A stretch of 64,000 bases of DNA from Elusimicrobiota bacterium. Its GTDB lineage: Bacteria; Elusimicrobiota; Elusimicrobia; UBA1565; JACRDR01. The notes under the pieces were generated by a model that was given only the letters and a program-made list of their open reading frames with translations, searched no databases and was not told the origin of the DNA. The number at the start of each line of letters is the position of its first letter. Position 1 is the stretch's first letter. The position numbers were made by a program, and so were the translations under genes. This document shows, one piece after another, positions 36,101 through 43,775 of the stretch. The DNA is taken from positions 206,345 through 270,344 of the forward strand of contig JACQBA010000007.1 of the NCBI GenBank assembly GCA_016194745.1. Reading direction: 5' to 3'.

Positions 36101-37099
36101 ATCGAAGAGACCGGCGAAGGCGGCCGCCTCGGGGATCTCCGCGAGCAGCTTGCGCGTCCACGCCTTGTTGGCCTGGGTCCACAAGACGACCTTCATGCCG
36201 GCGGCCTTCAGGCGCTTGATGTCCTCCAGGATATCGGGCCGGATCCGCACGTTGCCGGGATAGATGCTCTCGCCGATGACGCGCTCCTTGTCCTTGCCCG
36301 CGGGCCGCGCTTCGAGCGTCTTGTTCATGTCGAACACGACGACCCTCTTGTACCGCCGATTGTCTATCCGCTCGCGGGCGGCCGCCTCCCCGTCGTAGAT
36401 GCGGCCTTTGAAGAACGGGAGCGATTCGTGCGGCTCGAGCGCGCCGCCCTTCGGGACGCGGCGTCCGTCGCCGCCGCCCGAGGGCGGATCGCCCTTGAAC
36501 TCGCCGCGGTCCTTTTCTCCGAGCCAGCGGCGCCATTGCGACAGGACGCGGCTTTCGTTCTCGCCGCGCGATACGCCGGCCGCCTGGCCGGCCTGCGACG
36601 GGCTTGCGAGCCGGGCCAAGAGCGGGCCCCAGAACGCCCCCTGCACGGGCTCCGCCCGAAAATCGGCGGGTTGCGCCGGCGCCGCGAAAGTCTGCGCAGT
36701 CAGACCGCGCGGCGACGGCGTCTGAGGCGAGGCCGCGAGCGGGTGCGGCGAGAGAGGACCGGCGAGACCGAGAGCGGGCTGCGTCAGAGTCCCGCCGCGG
36801 AGGCGGGCGCCCGCGCCGATCGTCAGGGACTCGAGGCCCGGCGTCGAGAGGTCGGCCTGTTGCGGCTGGAGGAATCCTCCGGTCAGCGAATACGCTGGAC
36901 CGAGCGACGAATTGAGGGCGCCGACGGGGGCGACACCGGAGCCGCTCGTCGTACCTTTCGACTGGACCGGGACTTCGAAACTCTGGGCGAGCGCGCGGTA
37001 GGTAGCCAGGCCCGGGGAGAGCGCCCACAACGCGGTCGAGAGGAGGACCGAGACGAGCCGCCGGACCGCAGAGGGCCGGAAAGGGCGAGAAAGCGCCAT
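33125..37099 (-). CDS. Tripartite fusion: HAD-like domain + trehalose-6-phosphate synthase (GT20) + PQ-loop-like membrane domain
   Basis: This 1324-residue protein has a signal-like N-terminus (residues 1-40), a Pro/Gly/Ala-rich disordered stretch to about 240, then a HAD domain (about 250-415). The HAD motif I is VVFDMNKTLEARP, with Asn for the second Asp of DxDxT; a later DVLIDDRAD is the acidic motif. From about 465 to 960 it is GT20: LVVLINRSPYSLSLEGG, TQDYHLYLAP, WVRPYPISVDPDY, LRVDRLDPSKG. The C-terminal 330 residues have about eight membrane segments, including LVQIPQIATNFF, a PQ-loop-like motif of SWEET/MtN3 proteins. The order is the reverse of usual synthase-phosphatase fusions. It precedes a trehalase gene on the same strand and likely makes, dephosphorylates or exports trehalose. 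Confidence 0.85.
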   Translation of the reverse strand: MALSRPFRPSAVRRLVSVLLSTALWALSPGLATYRALAQSFEVPVQSKGTTSGSGVAPVGALNSSLGPAYSLTGGFLQPQQADLSTPGLESLTIGAGARLRGGTLTQPALGLAGPLSPHPLAASPQTPSPRGLTAQTFAAPAQPADFRAEPVQGAFWGPLLARLASPSQAGQAAGVSRGENESRVLSQWRRWLGEKDRGEFKGDPPSGGGDGRRVPKGGALEPHESLPFFKGRIYDGEAAARERIDNRRYKRVVVFDMNKTLEARPAGKDKERVIGESIYPGNVRIRPDILEDIKRLKAAGMKVVLWTQANKAWTRKLLAEIPEAAAFAGLFDRIITEENYMAITEAERRANPEVAARIVPSGGGKDAALFKDLRHLGYDVLIDDRADYAAFAARAGFVYRPIRPLQFEPGDGDGEITKIVNEFLLLERLVSAGRKPGAGAQILEIESSRATMDLELGRDPLVVLINRSPYSLSLEGGALSLVRSPGGAAPAIDGALKAGGGGLVLAAAMSAEERALAAYGKILATKDGVWLRYVDIPEETLRGYYTGFSNSILWGAQHGISRRFTRRKDAEVRELFRDYRAANRLFAAELGRLFQRKPRGRLMTQDYHLYLAPKMMRDAGTRGVLQQFVHIPWPTPAVLRETVPGPLEDVLKELLEGLLGNDIVGFHTKTYARNFMKTVEQTLGSKVSVDLEKGIVRFEGREIWVRPYPISVDPDYVLAASRSVEALQMKARLHGDLGEKGMLLRVDRLDPSKGAETGFAAYERFFELYPEMVGNVVFYAIVQPSRTDNDDYKELARQTLRTVGRINARFTPAIVAGGWSGDVQDENDFHRRVAANHGELPAIVAQTTGATYPKALGAMASLSRLKGSPYVGAILINPEADGMNLVAKEAAIVLGEDAGDPALEPGRIILSRSAGAFEELGAYVIPINDATSVDETARRMHEALTGAGPDGRAKAAAAAQQVKNNDLKTWFDAMMRDIQARAPPTPWGRFTQLATALGATAFFLVQIPQIATNFFNLGFLPQAAASFVASLLQLPAANAALIAGVPWIAFTVGIFSLALILFDMVDKKDAGTAALQQVFGMAMGTIVLATSWLALGAVAASAPAYALLMPALAFGIVAPAAAGAIGAYYLRRRGLIPDAAWRKIVRAGELLAFGALAQALWTLAAGPAALGYLLPGGLAMAAAYGMRRLEETQRLPAGWPDYLRWPALVKAARMLLNFYGLLAIILSGFANPATVEGLSLWSILLGMWGNLLAVPKATADGAGVWKWKSLYDGLIGSGAALYTLWYFGVLAGGPFAALLVAGFTFAAVVLGRDLYLRYLRRAR

Positions 37100-37188
37100 C
37101 GCCCTATATATTAGGCGAACGGCCCCAATCCGACATGAGGCGAACGGTGCCCCGAGGGGTGGGACTTAAGGGAGCCGAGCCCTTGGGA

Positions 37189-38847
37189 CTACTTCCGCTC
37201 CGGGATCGGGACCCCGTCGAGCTTGAGCACGAGAGCCCGGCTCGATTCGGACAGTCGCGCGTAGAGCTCCGTGAACGCCGCGTTCGTCCAGCCGAAGCCG
37301 ATCTCGTTAGAGGCGTAGCCGAAGCGCAGGCCCTTCTCCAGGTCCGAGCTGCGCGCCGCGACGTCATACTTCTCCTTGATCGCGTGGTGCTCGATGAACT
37401 CCTTGAGGATCATCGACAGGAAATTGGCCGAGACGCGGTCCGCGTCCGCGGCGTAGCCGTAGCGCCGCAGGCCCTCGTCCGCCACGATCTGCATCGGCGC
37501 CCAAGAGAACGGCGCGTCCCATTGCTTGCCGGTCTCTTTGGTGCTCGTCATGAGCCCGCCCGGGCGCTCGAAGAGCTTGAGGTTCGAGCGCACGCGTTCG
37601 GCTTGCGTGGCGCTCGCGATGCCGGCCCACAGCGGATAGAACGTCGTCACGAACGGGTAGCGCCGCACCGCGCCCTTCTCGTGGTCGTAATCGTAGTAGA
37701 GGCCGTCCTTCTCGTCCCAATTGAGCGCGTTGATCTTGCCCTTGCGCGCCGCGGCGCGGGCGGTCCACGTCTTGGCCCGCGCCTCGTCGCCCAAGGCCCG
37801 CGCGGCCTCGGCGATGTCGAGTTCCATTCGATAGAGGAGGGAGTTCAAGCACACGGGGTCGATGTTGACGACTTCCGAATTGAACGGACCGAAGCGGTCC
37901 GAGGGATCGAATCCGGATTCGCGCATGGAGCGGTCGTTCTTGTAGAAAAACGGCGTGAGCTCGTCCTTCTTGGCGTCGTAGTAGCGCGCGAGCGGGTATC
38001 CTGGGATCGGGTTCGCCTTGAGATACTCCTTCACGCGGTCGTAGTGCGTCTTGCCCTGCGCGTCGCGCTCGCTGGAAACGACCTCCGGCGCGGGGCCGTC
38101 GCCGGAGTCCCAATAGCGGGAGAGCCCCGTCTTCTTCACGATGTGGGGCGCCGTCGTCCAATAGCCGTAGTAGCGCTCCATCAGCGGCATCGCCGCGTGC
38201 AGCCACTTCTTGTCCTTCGTCTGGCCGTAGACGCCCATCACCATCTCGCTTAGGAACGGCGGCTGCGAGCGCGTCAGATAGTAGGTGCGGTTCGCGTTCA
38301 AGATCTTGCCGTAATGCCGGACCTCGAAAAGGAAGTTCTCCGTCATGCCCTTGGCGAGCTCGAGCTCCCCGTCGCGCAGGAGGCCGACGAAAATGAAGTA
38401 GGAATCCCAGCCGTACATCTCGTTGAACCGTCCGCCGGGAACGACGTAGGGGTGCGGAAGGTAAATGAGTCCGGGCGGCAGGGCGCTCGCGTCGCCCTTG
38501 GGCAGCGCGCGAAGCTCGACATGGGACCACTCGGCGGGACTCATCGCCTTCTTGAGTTCCTCCGTGACCGAAGGAACTTCCTCCGCGCTCGGAACGTAGA
38601 CGAGGGCGCGCGCCCCCGCCGGCTGGACTTTCGGATCGGCCGCGGCCTTCACCAGCGAGGAGGGGGAGCGCGAGAGCGTCTTCCAGGCTTCCTTAATGTA
38701 GGAACGGATCTCCGTGAGCTGCTCGGCCGTCGCGGTCGTGGGTGAGAGAACGGTCGCGGGCGGAGCGGCGGGAGGGGCGGCGAAGCCCCCGACGAGGGCG
38801 AAAGGGAGGTAGGCGGCTACGGATAGGGCGATGATCGTGCGTTTCAT
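37189..38847 (-). CDS. treA: Periplasmic trehalase (GH37)
   Basis: A 552-residue exported enzyme with signal peptide (residues 1-24). Both GH37 signatures are present: PGGRFNEMYGWDSYF at about residue 132 and QWDAPFSWAP at about 439 (Ser for the usual Gly). It hydrolyses alpha,alpha-trehalose to glucose in the periplasm. Start 38847 is chosen because it opens the signal peptide; longer in-frame starts add a polar leader. It lies 89 bases upstream of the trehalose-6-phosphate synthase fusion on the same strand, so synthesis and breakdown are linked, perhaps in a recycling or osmolyte-signal loop. Confidence 0.92.
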   Translation of the reverse strand: MKRTIIALSVAAYLPFALVGGFAAPPAAPPATVLSPTTATAEQLTEIRSYIKEAWKTLSRSPSSLVKAAADPKVQPAGARALVYVPSAEEVPSVTEELKKAMSPAEWSHVELRALPKGDASALPPGLIYLPHPYVVPGGRFNEMYGWDSYFIFVGLLRDGELELAKGMTENFLFEVRHYGKILNANRTYYLTRSQPPFLSEMVMGVYGQTKDKKWLHAAMPLMERYYGYWTTAPHIVKKTGLSRYWDSGDGPAPEVVSSERDAQGKTHYDRVKEYLKANPIPGYPLARYYDAKKDELTPFFYKNDRSMRESGFDPSDRFGPFNSEVVNIDPVCLNSLLYRMELDIAEAARALGDEARAKTWTARAAARKGKINALNWDEKDGLYYDYDHEKGAVRRYPFVTTFYPLWAGIASATQAERVRSNLKLFERPGGLMTSTKETGKQWDAPFSWAPMQIVADEGLRRYGYAADADRVSANFLSMILKEFIEHHAIKEKYDVAARSSDLEKGLRFGYASNEIGFGWTNAAFTELYARLSESSRALVLKLDGVPIPERK

Positions 38848-38976
38848 GGGATTCGTATACCAGAATTCGGGGCGGGGCGCAATTCCCCTTTGCTGCTCGG
38901 ACGGCATGGACACCCAATCCTTCTCGGACAACCACCAGGTCCACACACGAGCTGACCCACGCTGACATCTGACATA

Positions 38977-39005
38977 TTGCGGGATCAGACCCGGCACGCT
39001 ATCCT
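38977..39005 (+). promoter_or_regulatory. Promoter of small open frame 39013 (leaderless layout)
   Basis: TTGCGG (38977-38982), a 17-base spacer and TATCCT (39000-39005) are followed by seven bases and an ATG at 39013. This matches the leaderless pattern seen at several other genes in the window. Confidence 0.4.
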
Positions 39006-39012
39006 GCCTGAT

Positions 39013-39216
39013 ATGAACCTCACCGCGAGCCTCGAGACCCGGCGACTGATGCGGCAGGCGAGCGTGACGTTGCTCCTGGCCCTCCTCCCGGACATGGCCC
39101 TCGCCTGCATGCGGCGGGCGCCGGTTCTCCTACCAGCTCTTATGACCGTCCCCGGCACGGCGATCGGCGCGCCTCGACCGGGGATGGTCAACGATTTCGC
39201 GGCACTCCCTGCATAA
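39013..39216 (+). CDS. Small hydrophobic open frame (hypothetical, doubtful)
   Basis: A 67-residue frame starts seven bases after a TATCCT box and carries a hydrophobic stretch (SVTLLLALLPDMALACM) like a signal peptide, possibly with a lipoprotein-type Cys. There is no Shine-Dalgarno site, which fits a leaderless start. The 513-base gap 38848-39360 otherwise holds only promoters. I do not recognise it, and it could be chance. Confidence 0.3.
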   Translation: MNLTASLETRRLMRQASVTLLLALLPDMALACMRRAPVLLPALMTVPGTAIGAPRPGMVNDFAALPA

Positions 39217-39225
39217 AAATATTGC

Positions 39226-39278
39226 TTGACACGATTTGGGCGATAGTGGTACTAAGGACCTATTCTAGGCTAGGTCCT
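39226..39278 (+). promoter_or_regulatory. Promoter with 8-bp inverted repeat upstream of metalloprotease gene
   Basis: A consensus TTGACA (39226-39231), an 18-base spacer and TACTAA form a promoter in a locally AT-rich stretch. Directly after it, AGGACCTA (39255-39262) and TAGGTCCT (39271-39278) form a perfect 8-bp inverted repeat with an eight-base centre, at about the transcription start. This would suit a dimeric repressor site or a leader hairpin. The gene starts at 39361. Confidence 0.55.
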
Positions 39279-39360
39279 AGGGCCTATGATGTCGCACTAG
39301 GGCCGGCGGTTCGGGGTGGATCGCCTGGGGCCGGAAAATACTGCGGTGGTGGAGGGGTCA

Positions 39361-40323
39361 ATGAGAACGCGCATGCGGACGAAAGCGCTAGTCGCCGGTT
39401 GTTTGGCGGCGGTGCTTGCCTTTGCTCTCAAGCCCGCGACGAAGCAGCTGTGCGAGGGCTTCCTGCCGGAGAACGACATGAAGATCCCCGTTGGGAGCGT
39501 CATGGCGAAGGGCCTCAACGAGGCCTCGTTCAACAAGGTGCTGGACGTGGTCCAGAGGGTCTACACGCCGATCGTCGCCTCCAAGGGCGGCAAACTGGTC
39601 GTGGACCGCAACTGGGGCGACGATACCGTCAACGCCTACGCTTACCAGACGGGCGGCGACTGGCATATCGCGATGTTCGGCGGCCTCGCGCGTCACGCGG
39701 TCGTCACCGAGTTCGGCTTCATGCTCGTGGCCTGCCACGAGCTCGGCCACCATCTCGGCGGCCTGCCGAAACGCTCGTGGGCGACCAACGAGGGCGGCTC
39801 CGACTACTTCGGGACGCTCAAGTGCATGCGCCTAGTCGCTCCGCAGATGAATTGGAAGGCCGTCGATCCCGTCGCGTCGCGCGCTTGCGCCGCCGCGCAT
39901 GAGGACGAGGCCGAGCAGAAACAGTGCGAGGACAGCGCCATGGCCGGCCTCTCCCTGGCGACTCTCCTCCAGCAGATCGGCGGCGAGTCCAAGACGCCCC
40001 GGTTCGACACGCCGGACGCCAACCGCGTGAGCACGACCAACGACGCGCACCCGGCGGCCCAGTGCCGCTTGGACACGTACTTCCAGGGCTCCTTGTGCGC
40101 CAAGCCCGTGCGCGAGGACGTCTCGGGTTCCGATCCGACTGCCGGCGCCTGCACGGCGAAGGGCGGGTTCTCGACCGGCATTCGTCCGCGCTGCTGGTAC
40201 AAGCCGCCGGCCGACGAGCCGGGCGGCGTGATGGAGGCCGTGATCGCGTCGCGCACGACGCTCAACACGAAGTCCATCGAAGGCAAGATCGAGGCTCTCA
40301 AACTCGACCTGTCTAGGCTATAA
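39361..40323 (+). CDS. Secreted zinc metalloprotease-like protein (HELGHH)
   Basis: The 320-residue protein starts at ATG 39361 after a GGAGGGG site and has a signal peptide (about residues 1-24). LVACHELGHHLGGLP at about residue 123 is a zincin active-site helix (HExxH), and GGSDYFGTLKC may supply further ligands. The C-terminal half has several cysteines, suggesting disulfides outside the cytoplasm. It resembles M48-like gluzincins only in the short motif, so family is uncertain. It has its own strong promoter with an inverted repeat and its own terminator, so it is monocistronic. Confidence 0.7.
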   Translation: MRTRMRTKALVAGCLAAVLAFALKPATKQLCEGFLPENDMKIPVGSVMAKGLNEASFNKVLDVVQRVYTPIVASKGGKLVVDRNWGDDTVNAYAYQTGGDWHIAMFGGLARHAVVTEFGFMLVACHELGHHLGGLPKRSWATNEGGSDYFGTLKCMRLVAPQMNWKAVDPVASRACAAAHEDEAEQKQCEDSAMAGLSLATLLQQIGGESKTPRFDTPDANRVSTTNDAHPAAQCRLDTYFQGSLCAKPVREDVSGSDPTAGACTAKGGFSTGIRPRCWYKPPADEPGGVMEAVIASRTTLNTKSIEGKIEALKLDLSRL

Positions 40324-40344
40324 AACGACGTTGATCCAAAGGGA

Positions 40345-40379
40345 GACCCGGGCTCGCAAGAGCCCGGGTCTTCTCTTTT
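40345..40379 (+). terminator. Intrinsic terminator after metalloprotease gene
   Basis: A perfect 11-bp stem (GACCCGGGCTC / GAGCCCGGGTC) with a GCAA tetraloop is followed by TTCTCTTTT, 21 bases after the TAA of the protease gene. Confidence 0.9.
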
Positions 40380-40397
40380 CGGCCGCCCCAAGATTGC

Positions 40398-40403
40398 TAG
40401 AAT
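40398..40403 (+). promoter_or_regulatory. -10 box placed for leaderless transcription of ettA
   Basis: TAGAAT ends six bases before ATG 40410 and there is no Shine-Dalgarno site. No clear -35 is present. Confidence 0.5.
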
Positions 40404-40409
40404 GTCCGT

Positions 40410-42101
40410 ATGGCATCCACCGTAGACACCAAACAGATCATCTATTCGCTCATCGACGTGGGGCGCGTCCATCCCCCGAAGAAGCAGGTGCTCAAGGGCA
40501 TCCACATCTCCTTTTACTACGGCGCGAAGATCGGCGTTTTGGGCGACAACGGCTCAGGCAAATCGACGCTCCTGCGCATCATGGCGGGCAAGGACACGGA
40601 CTACAGCGGACAGATCACCCAGTCCAAGGGCTACACGACCGGACTCCTCGAGCAGGAGCCTCAGCTCGATCCGGAAAAGACGGTCAAGGAGATCGTCTCC
40701 GAGGGCGTGGCCGAGACGATGAAGATCCTCGAGGACTTCAACGTCGTGAGCGACAAGCTGGCCGACCCGAATCTCAAGCCCGACGAGATGGACAAGCTGC
40801 TCAACAAGCAGGGGGAGCTCCAAGAGAAGATCGACGCGGCCAACGCCTGGGAGATCGACAATACGCTCAAAGTGGCGATGGACGCGCTCCGCTGTCCGCC
40901 CTCCGATCAGAAGTGCGGATCTCTTTCCGGCGGCGAGAAGCGCCGCGTCGCCCTGTGCCGGCTCCTTTTGTCGAAACCCGACATCTTGCTTCTAGACGAG
41001 CCCACGAACCATCTGGACGCGGAGTCGGTCGACTGGCTCGAGCAGCACCTGAAGCGCTACGAGGGCACGATCATCGCCGTGACCCACGACCGCTATTTCC
41101 TCGATAACGTCGCCGGCTGGATCCTCGAGCTGCACAAGGGCGAAGGCATCCCCTATAAGGGCAACTACGCCTCGTGGCTCGAGCAGAAGCAGGCGCGCCT
41201 CGCTCAGGAGGCGAAGTCCGAGGGTAAGCTGCAGAAGACGCTCGCCAAGGAGCTCGAGTGGGTCCGTTCCGGCGTGTCGGGCCGCAGAGCCAAGAGCAAG
41301 GCCAGGCTTTCCGCCTACGAGGAGATGTTCGAGCAGTCCCAAAAGGAAAAGGGCTACGAGGACCTCGAGATCTTCATCCCCGCGGGTCCGCGGCTCGGCG
41401 ACATGGTCATCGAGGCGAAGGGGATCTCGAAGGCCTTCGGCGACAAGCTCTTGTTCGACGACCTCTCCTTCAAGCTTCCGCCCAACGGCATCGTCGGCGT
41501 GATCGGACCGAACGGCGCCGGCAAAACGACCTTGTTCAAGCTGATCACCGGCCTCGACAAGCCGGACGCCGGCGCATTCAAGGTCGGCGAGACCGTCAAG
41601 CTCGGGTACGTCGACCAGAACCGCACCCTCGACGGCGAGAAGAACGTCTGGGAGGTCATCTCGGACGGGCTCGACATGGTCCGCGTCGGCAAGCAGGAGG
41701 TCAACTCCCGCTCTTACGTCGGCCGCTTCAACTTCGCGGGCCAGGACCAGCAGAAGCTGGTCAAGAATCTCTCGGGCGGCGAGCGCAACCGCGTGCACAT
41801 GGCGCGGATGCTCAAGGAAGGGGCGAACGTGCTCCTTCTCGACGAGCCCACCAACGACTTGGACGTCCATACGCTGCGCGCGCTGGAAGAGGCGATCCAG
41901 AACTTCGCCGGCTGCGCCGTCGTCATCTCGCACGACCGCTGGTTCCTCGACCGTATCGCGACGCACATCCTCTCCTTCGAAGGCGACTCGAAGGTCGTCT
42001 GGTTCGAGGGGAACTACCAGGCCTACGAGGAAGACAAGAAGAAGCGCCTCGGCGACGTGCAGCCCAAGCGCATCCATTACAAGCGCCTGACCCGGGGCTG
42101 A
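40410..42101 (+). CDS. ettA: Energy-dependent translational throttle protein, ABC-F ATPase
   Basis: A 563-residue soluble protein with two ABC domains: Walker A LGDNGSGKSTLLR (near 47) and IGPNGAGKTTLFK (near 369), signatures LSGGEKRRVALCRLL and LSGGERNRVHMARML, and Walker B LLLDEPTNHLDAESVDWLE. The linker (about 250-325) is the P-site tRNA interaction motif. Length and overall similarity fit E. coli EttA (about 555 residues). It binds the ribosomal E site and gates entry into elongation according to the ATP/ADP ratio. It begins six bases after a TAGAAT box, with no leader. Confidence 0.95.
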   Translation: MASTVDTKQIIYSLIDVGRVHPPKKQVLKGIHISFYYGAKIGVLGDNGSGKSTLLRIMAGKDTDYSGQITQSKGYTTGLLEQEPQLDPEKTVKEIVSEGVAETMKILEDFNVVSDKLADPNLKPDEMDKLLNKQGELQEKIDAANAWEIDNTLKVAMDALRCPPSDQKCGSLSGGEKRRVALCRLLLSKPDILLLDEPTNHLDAESVDWLEQHLKRYEGTIIAVTHDRYFLDNVAGWILELHKGEGIPYKGNYASWLEQKQARLAQEAKSEGKLQKTLAKELEWVRSGVSGRRAKSKARLSAYEEMFEQSQKEKGYEDLEIFIPAGPRLGDMVIEAKGISKAFGDKLLFDDLSFKLPPNGIVGVIGPNGAGKTTLFKLITGLDKPDAGAFKVGETVKLGYVDQNRTLDGEKNVWEVISDGLDMVRVGKQEVNSRSYVGRFNFAGQDQQKLVKNLSGGERNRVHMARMLKEGANVLLLDEPTNDLDVHTLRALEEAIQNFAGCAVVISHDRWFLDRIATHILSFEGDSKVVWFEGNYQAYEEDKKKRLGDVQPKRIHYKRLTRG

Positions 42102-42118
42102 TCCGCCCCGCCGTTCCA

Positions 42119-42147
42119 TTGACAAATCGGCGCACTGCCGATAAAGT
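42119..42147 (+). promoter_or_regulatory. Strong promoter of the 42.2 kb operon
   Basis: A perfect TTGACA (42119-42124), a 17-base spacer and TAAAGT (42142-42147) are followed six bases later by ATG 42154. This is the best -35/-10 pair in the window and is placed for leaderless initiation on a tiny reading frame. Confidence 0.7.
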
Positions 42148-42153
42148 CATCGG

Positions 42154-42180
42154 ATGACCCCGCACGGTCCGCGTCCGTGA
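42154..42180 (+). CDS. Eight-codon leaderless upstream reading frame (MTPHGPRP)
   Basis: ATG 42154 lies six bases after the -10 box of a strong promoter and opens an eight-codon frame ending in TGA 42178-42180. That stop overlaps the GTG start of the next gene by three bases (GTGA), the standard arrangement for translational coupling. Three of the eight residues are Pro. It may act as a loading minigene for ribosomes on a leaderless mRNA, or as a regulatory leader peptide. Confidence 0.5.
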   Translation: MTPHGPRP

Positions 42181-42953
42181 GCCCCACGCTCGCGTGGACG
42201 CTTTACGCGCTGTGCCTCATCGCCGGCATCGTCTATTACCTCATGCGGGCGATGGAGAGCACCCTCGACAGGATCAGCCTGCCTCAGCTCCTCTACGTCA
42301 TGTACATGATGGGCTGCTCGGCGATCGTCGCGTGGGTCGGCAACGACGGGAGGATCGCGGCGGTGTTCTTGGCCGTGCCTCTCTTCATGGTCGCGTGGTT
42401 CACTCACAGCGCCGCTCCCGGGGTGGACGCGGGGATCCTGCATGAGATCCAGGCGAAGATCGACCTGGCCCGGGAGTCGCTGAAGGCCAGCTCGACGGAC
42501 CCCTTCGCGCTCGAGTGCCTGGGCGACCAGTACCGGGAGATCGCGGAGCCCCTGCTCGCCAAGCCCTATTACGCGCGCCTTATCGAGCACTATGCCGGCA
42601 AGACCGGCTGCGAGCGCGTGCGGAGCACGGTCCAGGAGAAGCTGCGCGAGATGGAGCTCAATCCCGGTGCCGTCACCGTCGCCAAGGTCCCGGAGCTCGT
42701 GCGGGCCTGCCCGCAATGCGAGTCGCTCGCGCTGAAACTCGCCTACGCCTGCCCGCGCTGCGGCTGGGCGTTCTATCCCGATCCGCGGACGTGGCATGTC
42801 GTGCGGATGAACCGCTTCTTCGACCGCCATCGGTTCACGCGCGTGACGGTATTCGGCCTGTGCCTCCTGCCCTTCTTGTTCGTGCTCGGTCCCATGCCCT
42901 TCGGCGTCTTGTGGGGCGTTCTGACGCTCGCGTTCGCGGCGGGGCGGGCATGA
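42177..42953 (+). CDS. Membrane protein with zinc-ribbon motif (hypothetical)
   Basis: The 258-residue protein starts at GTG 42177, coupled to a tiny upstream frame. It has three membrane segments in the first 85 residues, then a soluble helical part. A double CxxC motif near residues 178-200 (CPQCESLALKLAYACPRCGW) suggests a rubredoxin/zinc-ribbon fold. Two more membrane segments close the protein. Family is unknown to me. It is first of three coupled genes; the next overlaps it by four bases. Confidence 0.72.
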   Translation: MSPTLAWTLYALCLIAGIVYYLMRAMESTLDRISLPQLLYVMYMMGCSAIVAWVGNDGRIAAVFLAVPLFMVAWFTHSAAPGVDAGILHEIQAKIDLARESLKASSTDPFALECLGDQYREIAEPLLAKPYYARLIEHYAGKTGCERVRSTVQEKLREMELNPGAVTVAKVPELVRACPQCESLALKLAYACPRCGWAFYPDPRTWHVVRMNRFFDRHRFTRVTVFGLCLLPFLFVLGPMPFGVLWGVLTLAFAAGRA

Positions 42954-43759
42954 GCGCCCCGACCGACTTCTCCGCGGAGTGGACGTCCTTCCTCTCCCGC
43001 CTCGGTCTCATCGGGGCGCTGCTGGCGGGGTTCGGACTCTACGCGGCGTCGCCCAAGGCGCCGGACGTTCCGTCCGGCCGCGCCCGCCGCGCCACGCAGG
43101 GCGCGCCGGCTAGCGTCGCGTCCCTCGCCGGCACGGGCGGCGCGCCCGCCGGTGATCCCCAGACCCTCCGCAAGGTGGTCGAGGCGCTCTCGGAGGGTCG
43201 GCCCAGCCCGGAGCTCGAGAAGGCCTTGGCCGACGCGGAGGCGCGGGGGGACTTGGACAAGCCCTTCAACGACGGGGCGACCTTCAAGAATATCCTGTCG
43301 GAGGCCCGGCAAGGCTCGGCCGGCCCGGCCATCGAGCGCGCCATCGCGGCCGCCGACGCCCGGGGCGATCTCGACCGCGTGAAGGTCATGGGAAAGAGCC
43401 TCAAGCAGTATATGAGCGAGGCCAAGGAGCTTTCCGCGCGCGCCGACGAGCTGAAGGCGAAGACCGAGCGGGAGATGGCCGAGGCGAACGGGATCAAGCT
43501 CGACGCGGAGGATCCGCGAGACGTGGCGCGTCAGATGGCCGAAAGGCTCAAGTCTCCGCTCGCGGACGACAGGCTTCTCGCGGCGCAGACGCTCTGCGAC
43601 CTGCGCTACGCGGCGAACGCTGATCCCGCCCTGCGCGATCTCGAGGCATTGGCCCAGGACCCGGACGTGAACATCCGCGACGCCGCCGCGCTCGCGCTCA
43701 AGAGATTCAGGTTCTGCAACCAGAACGCGCCGTGCCGCAGCAAATACCGAAAGGGATGA
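42950..43759 (+). CDS. Membrane-anchored Ala-rich helical protein with HEAT-like end (hypothetical)
   Basis: The 269-residue protein starts at an ATGA overlap. A single membrane segment (about residues 16-33) is followed by an Ala/Gly/Pro linker. A charged helical region with internal similarity follows (ELEKALADAEARGDLDKPFN near 85 and ERAIAAADARGDLDRVKVMG near 125). Near the end, LLAAQTLCDLRYAAN and DVNIRDAAALALKRF resemble two HEAT/PBS-lyase-type helical repeats. It probably mediates protein contacts at the membrane. I do not recognise the family. Confidence 0.68.
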   Translation: MSAPTDFSAEWTSFLSRLGLIGALLAGFGLYAASPKAPDVPSGRARRATQGAPASVASLAGTGGAPAGDPQTLRKVVEALSEGRPSPELEKALADAEARGDLDKPFNDGATFKNILSEARQGSAGPAIERAIAAADARGDLDRVKVMGKSLKQYMSEAKELSARADELKAKTEREMAEANGIKLDAEDPRDVARQMAERLKSPLADDRLLAAQTLCDLRYAANADPALRDLEALAQDPDVNIRDAAALALKRFRFCNQNAPCRSKYRKG

Positions 43760-43775
43760 CGCAAAGGAGGGGGCA

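Noticed and set aside
38848..39360. Transposase remnant in the 513-base gap
   Set aside because: The small frames on both strands show no transposase motif, and no terminal inverted repeats or target duplications were found.
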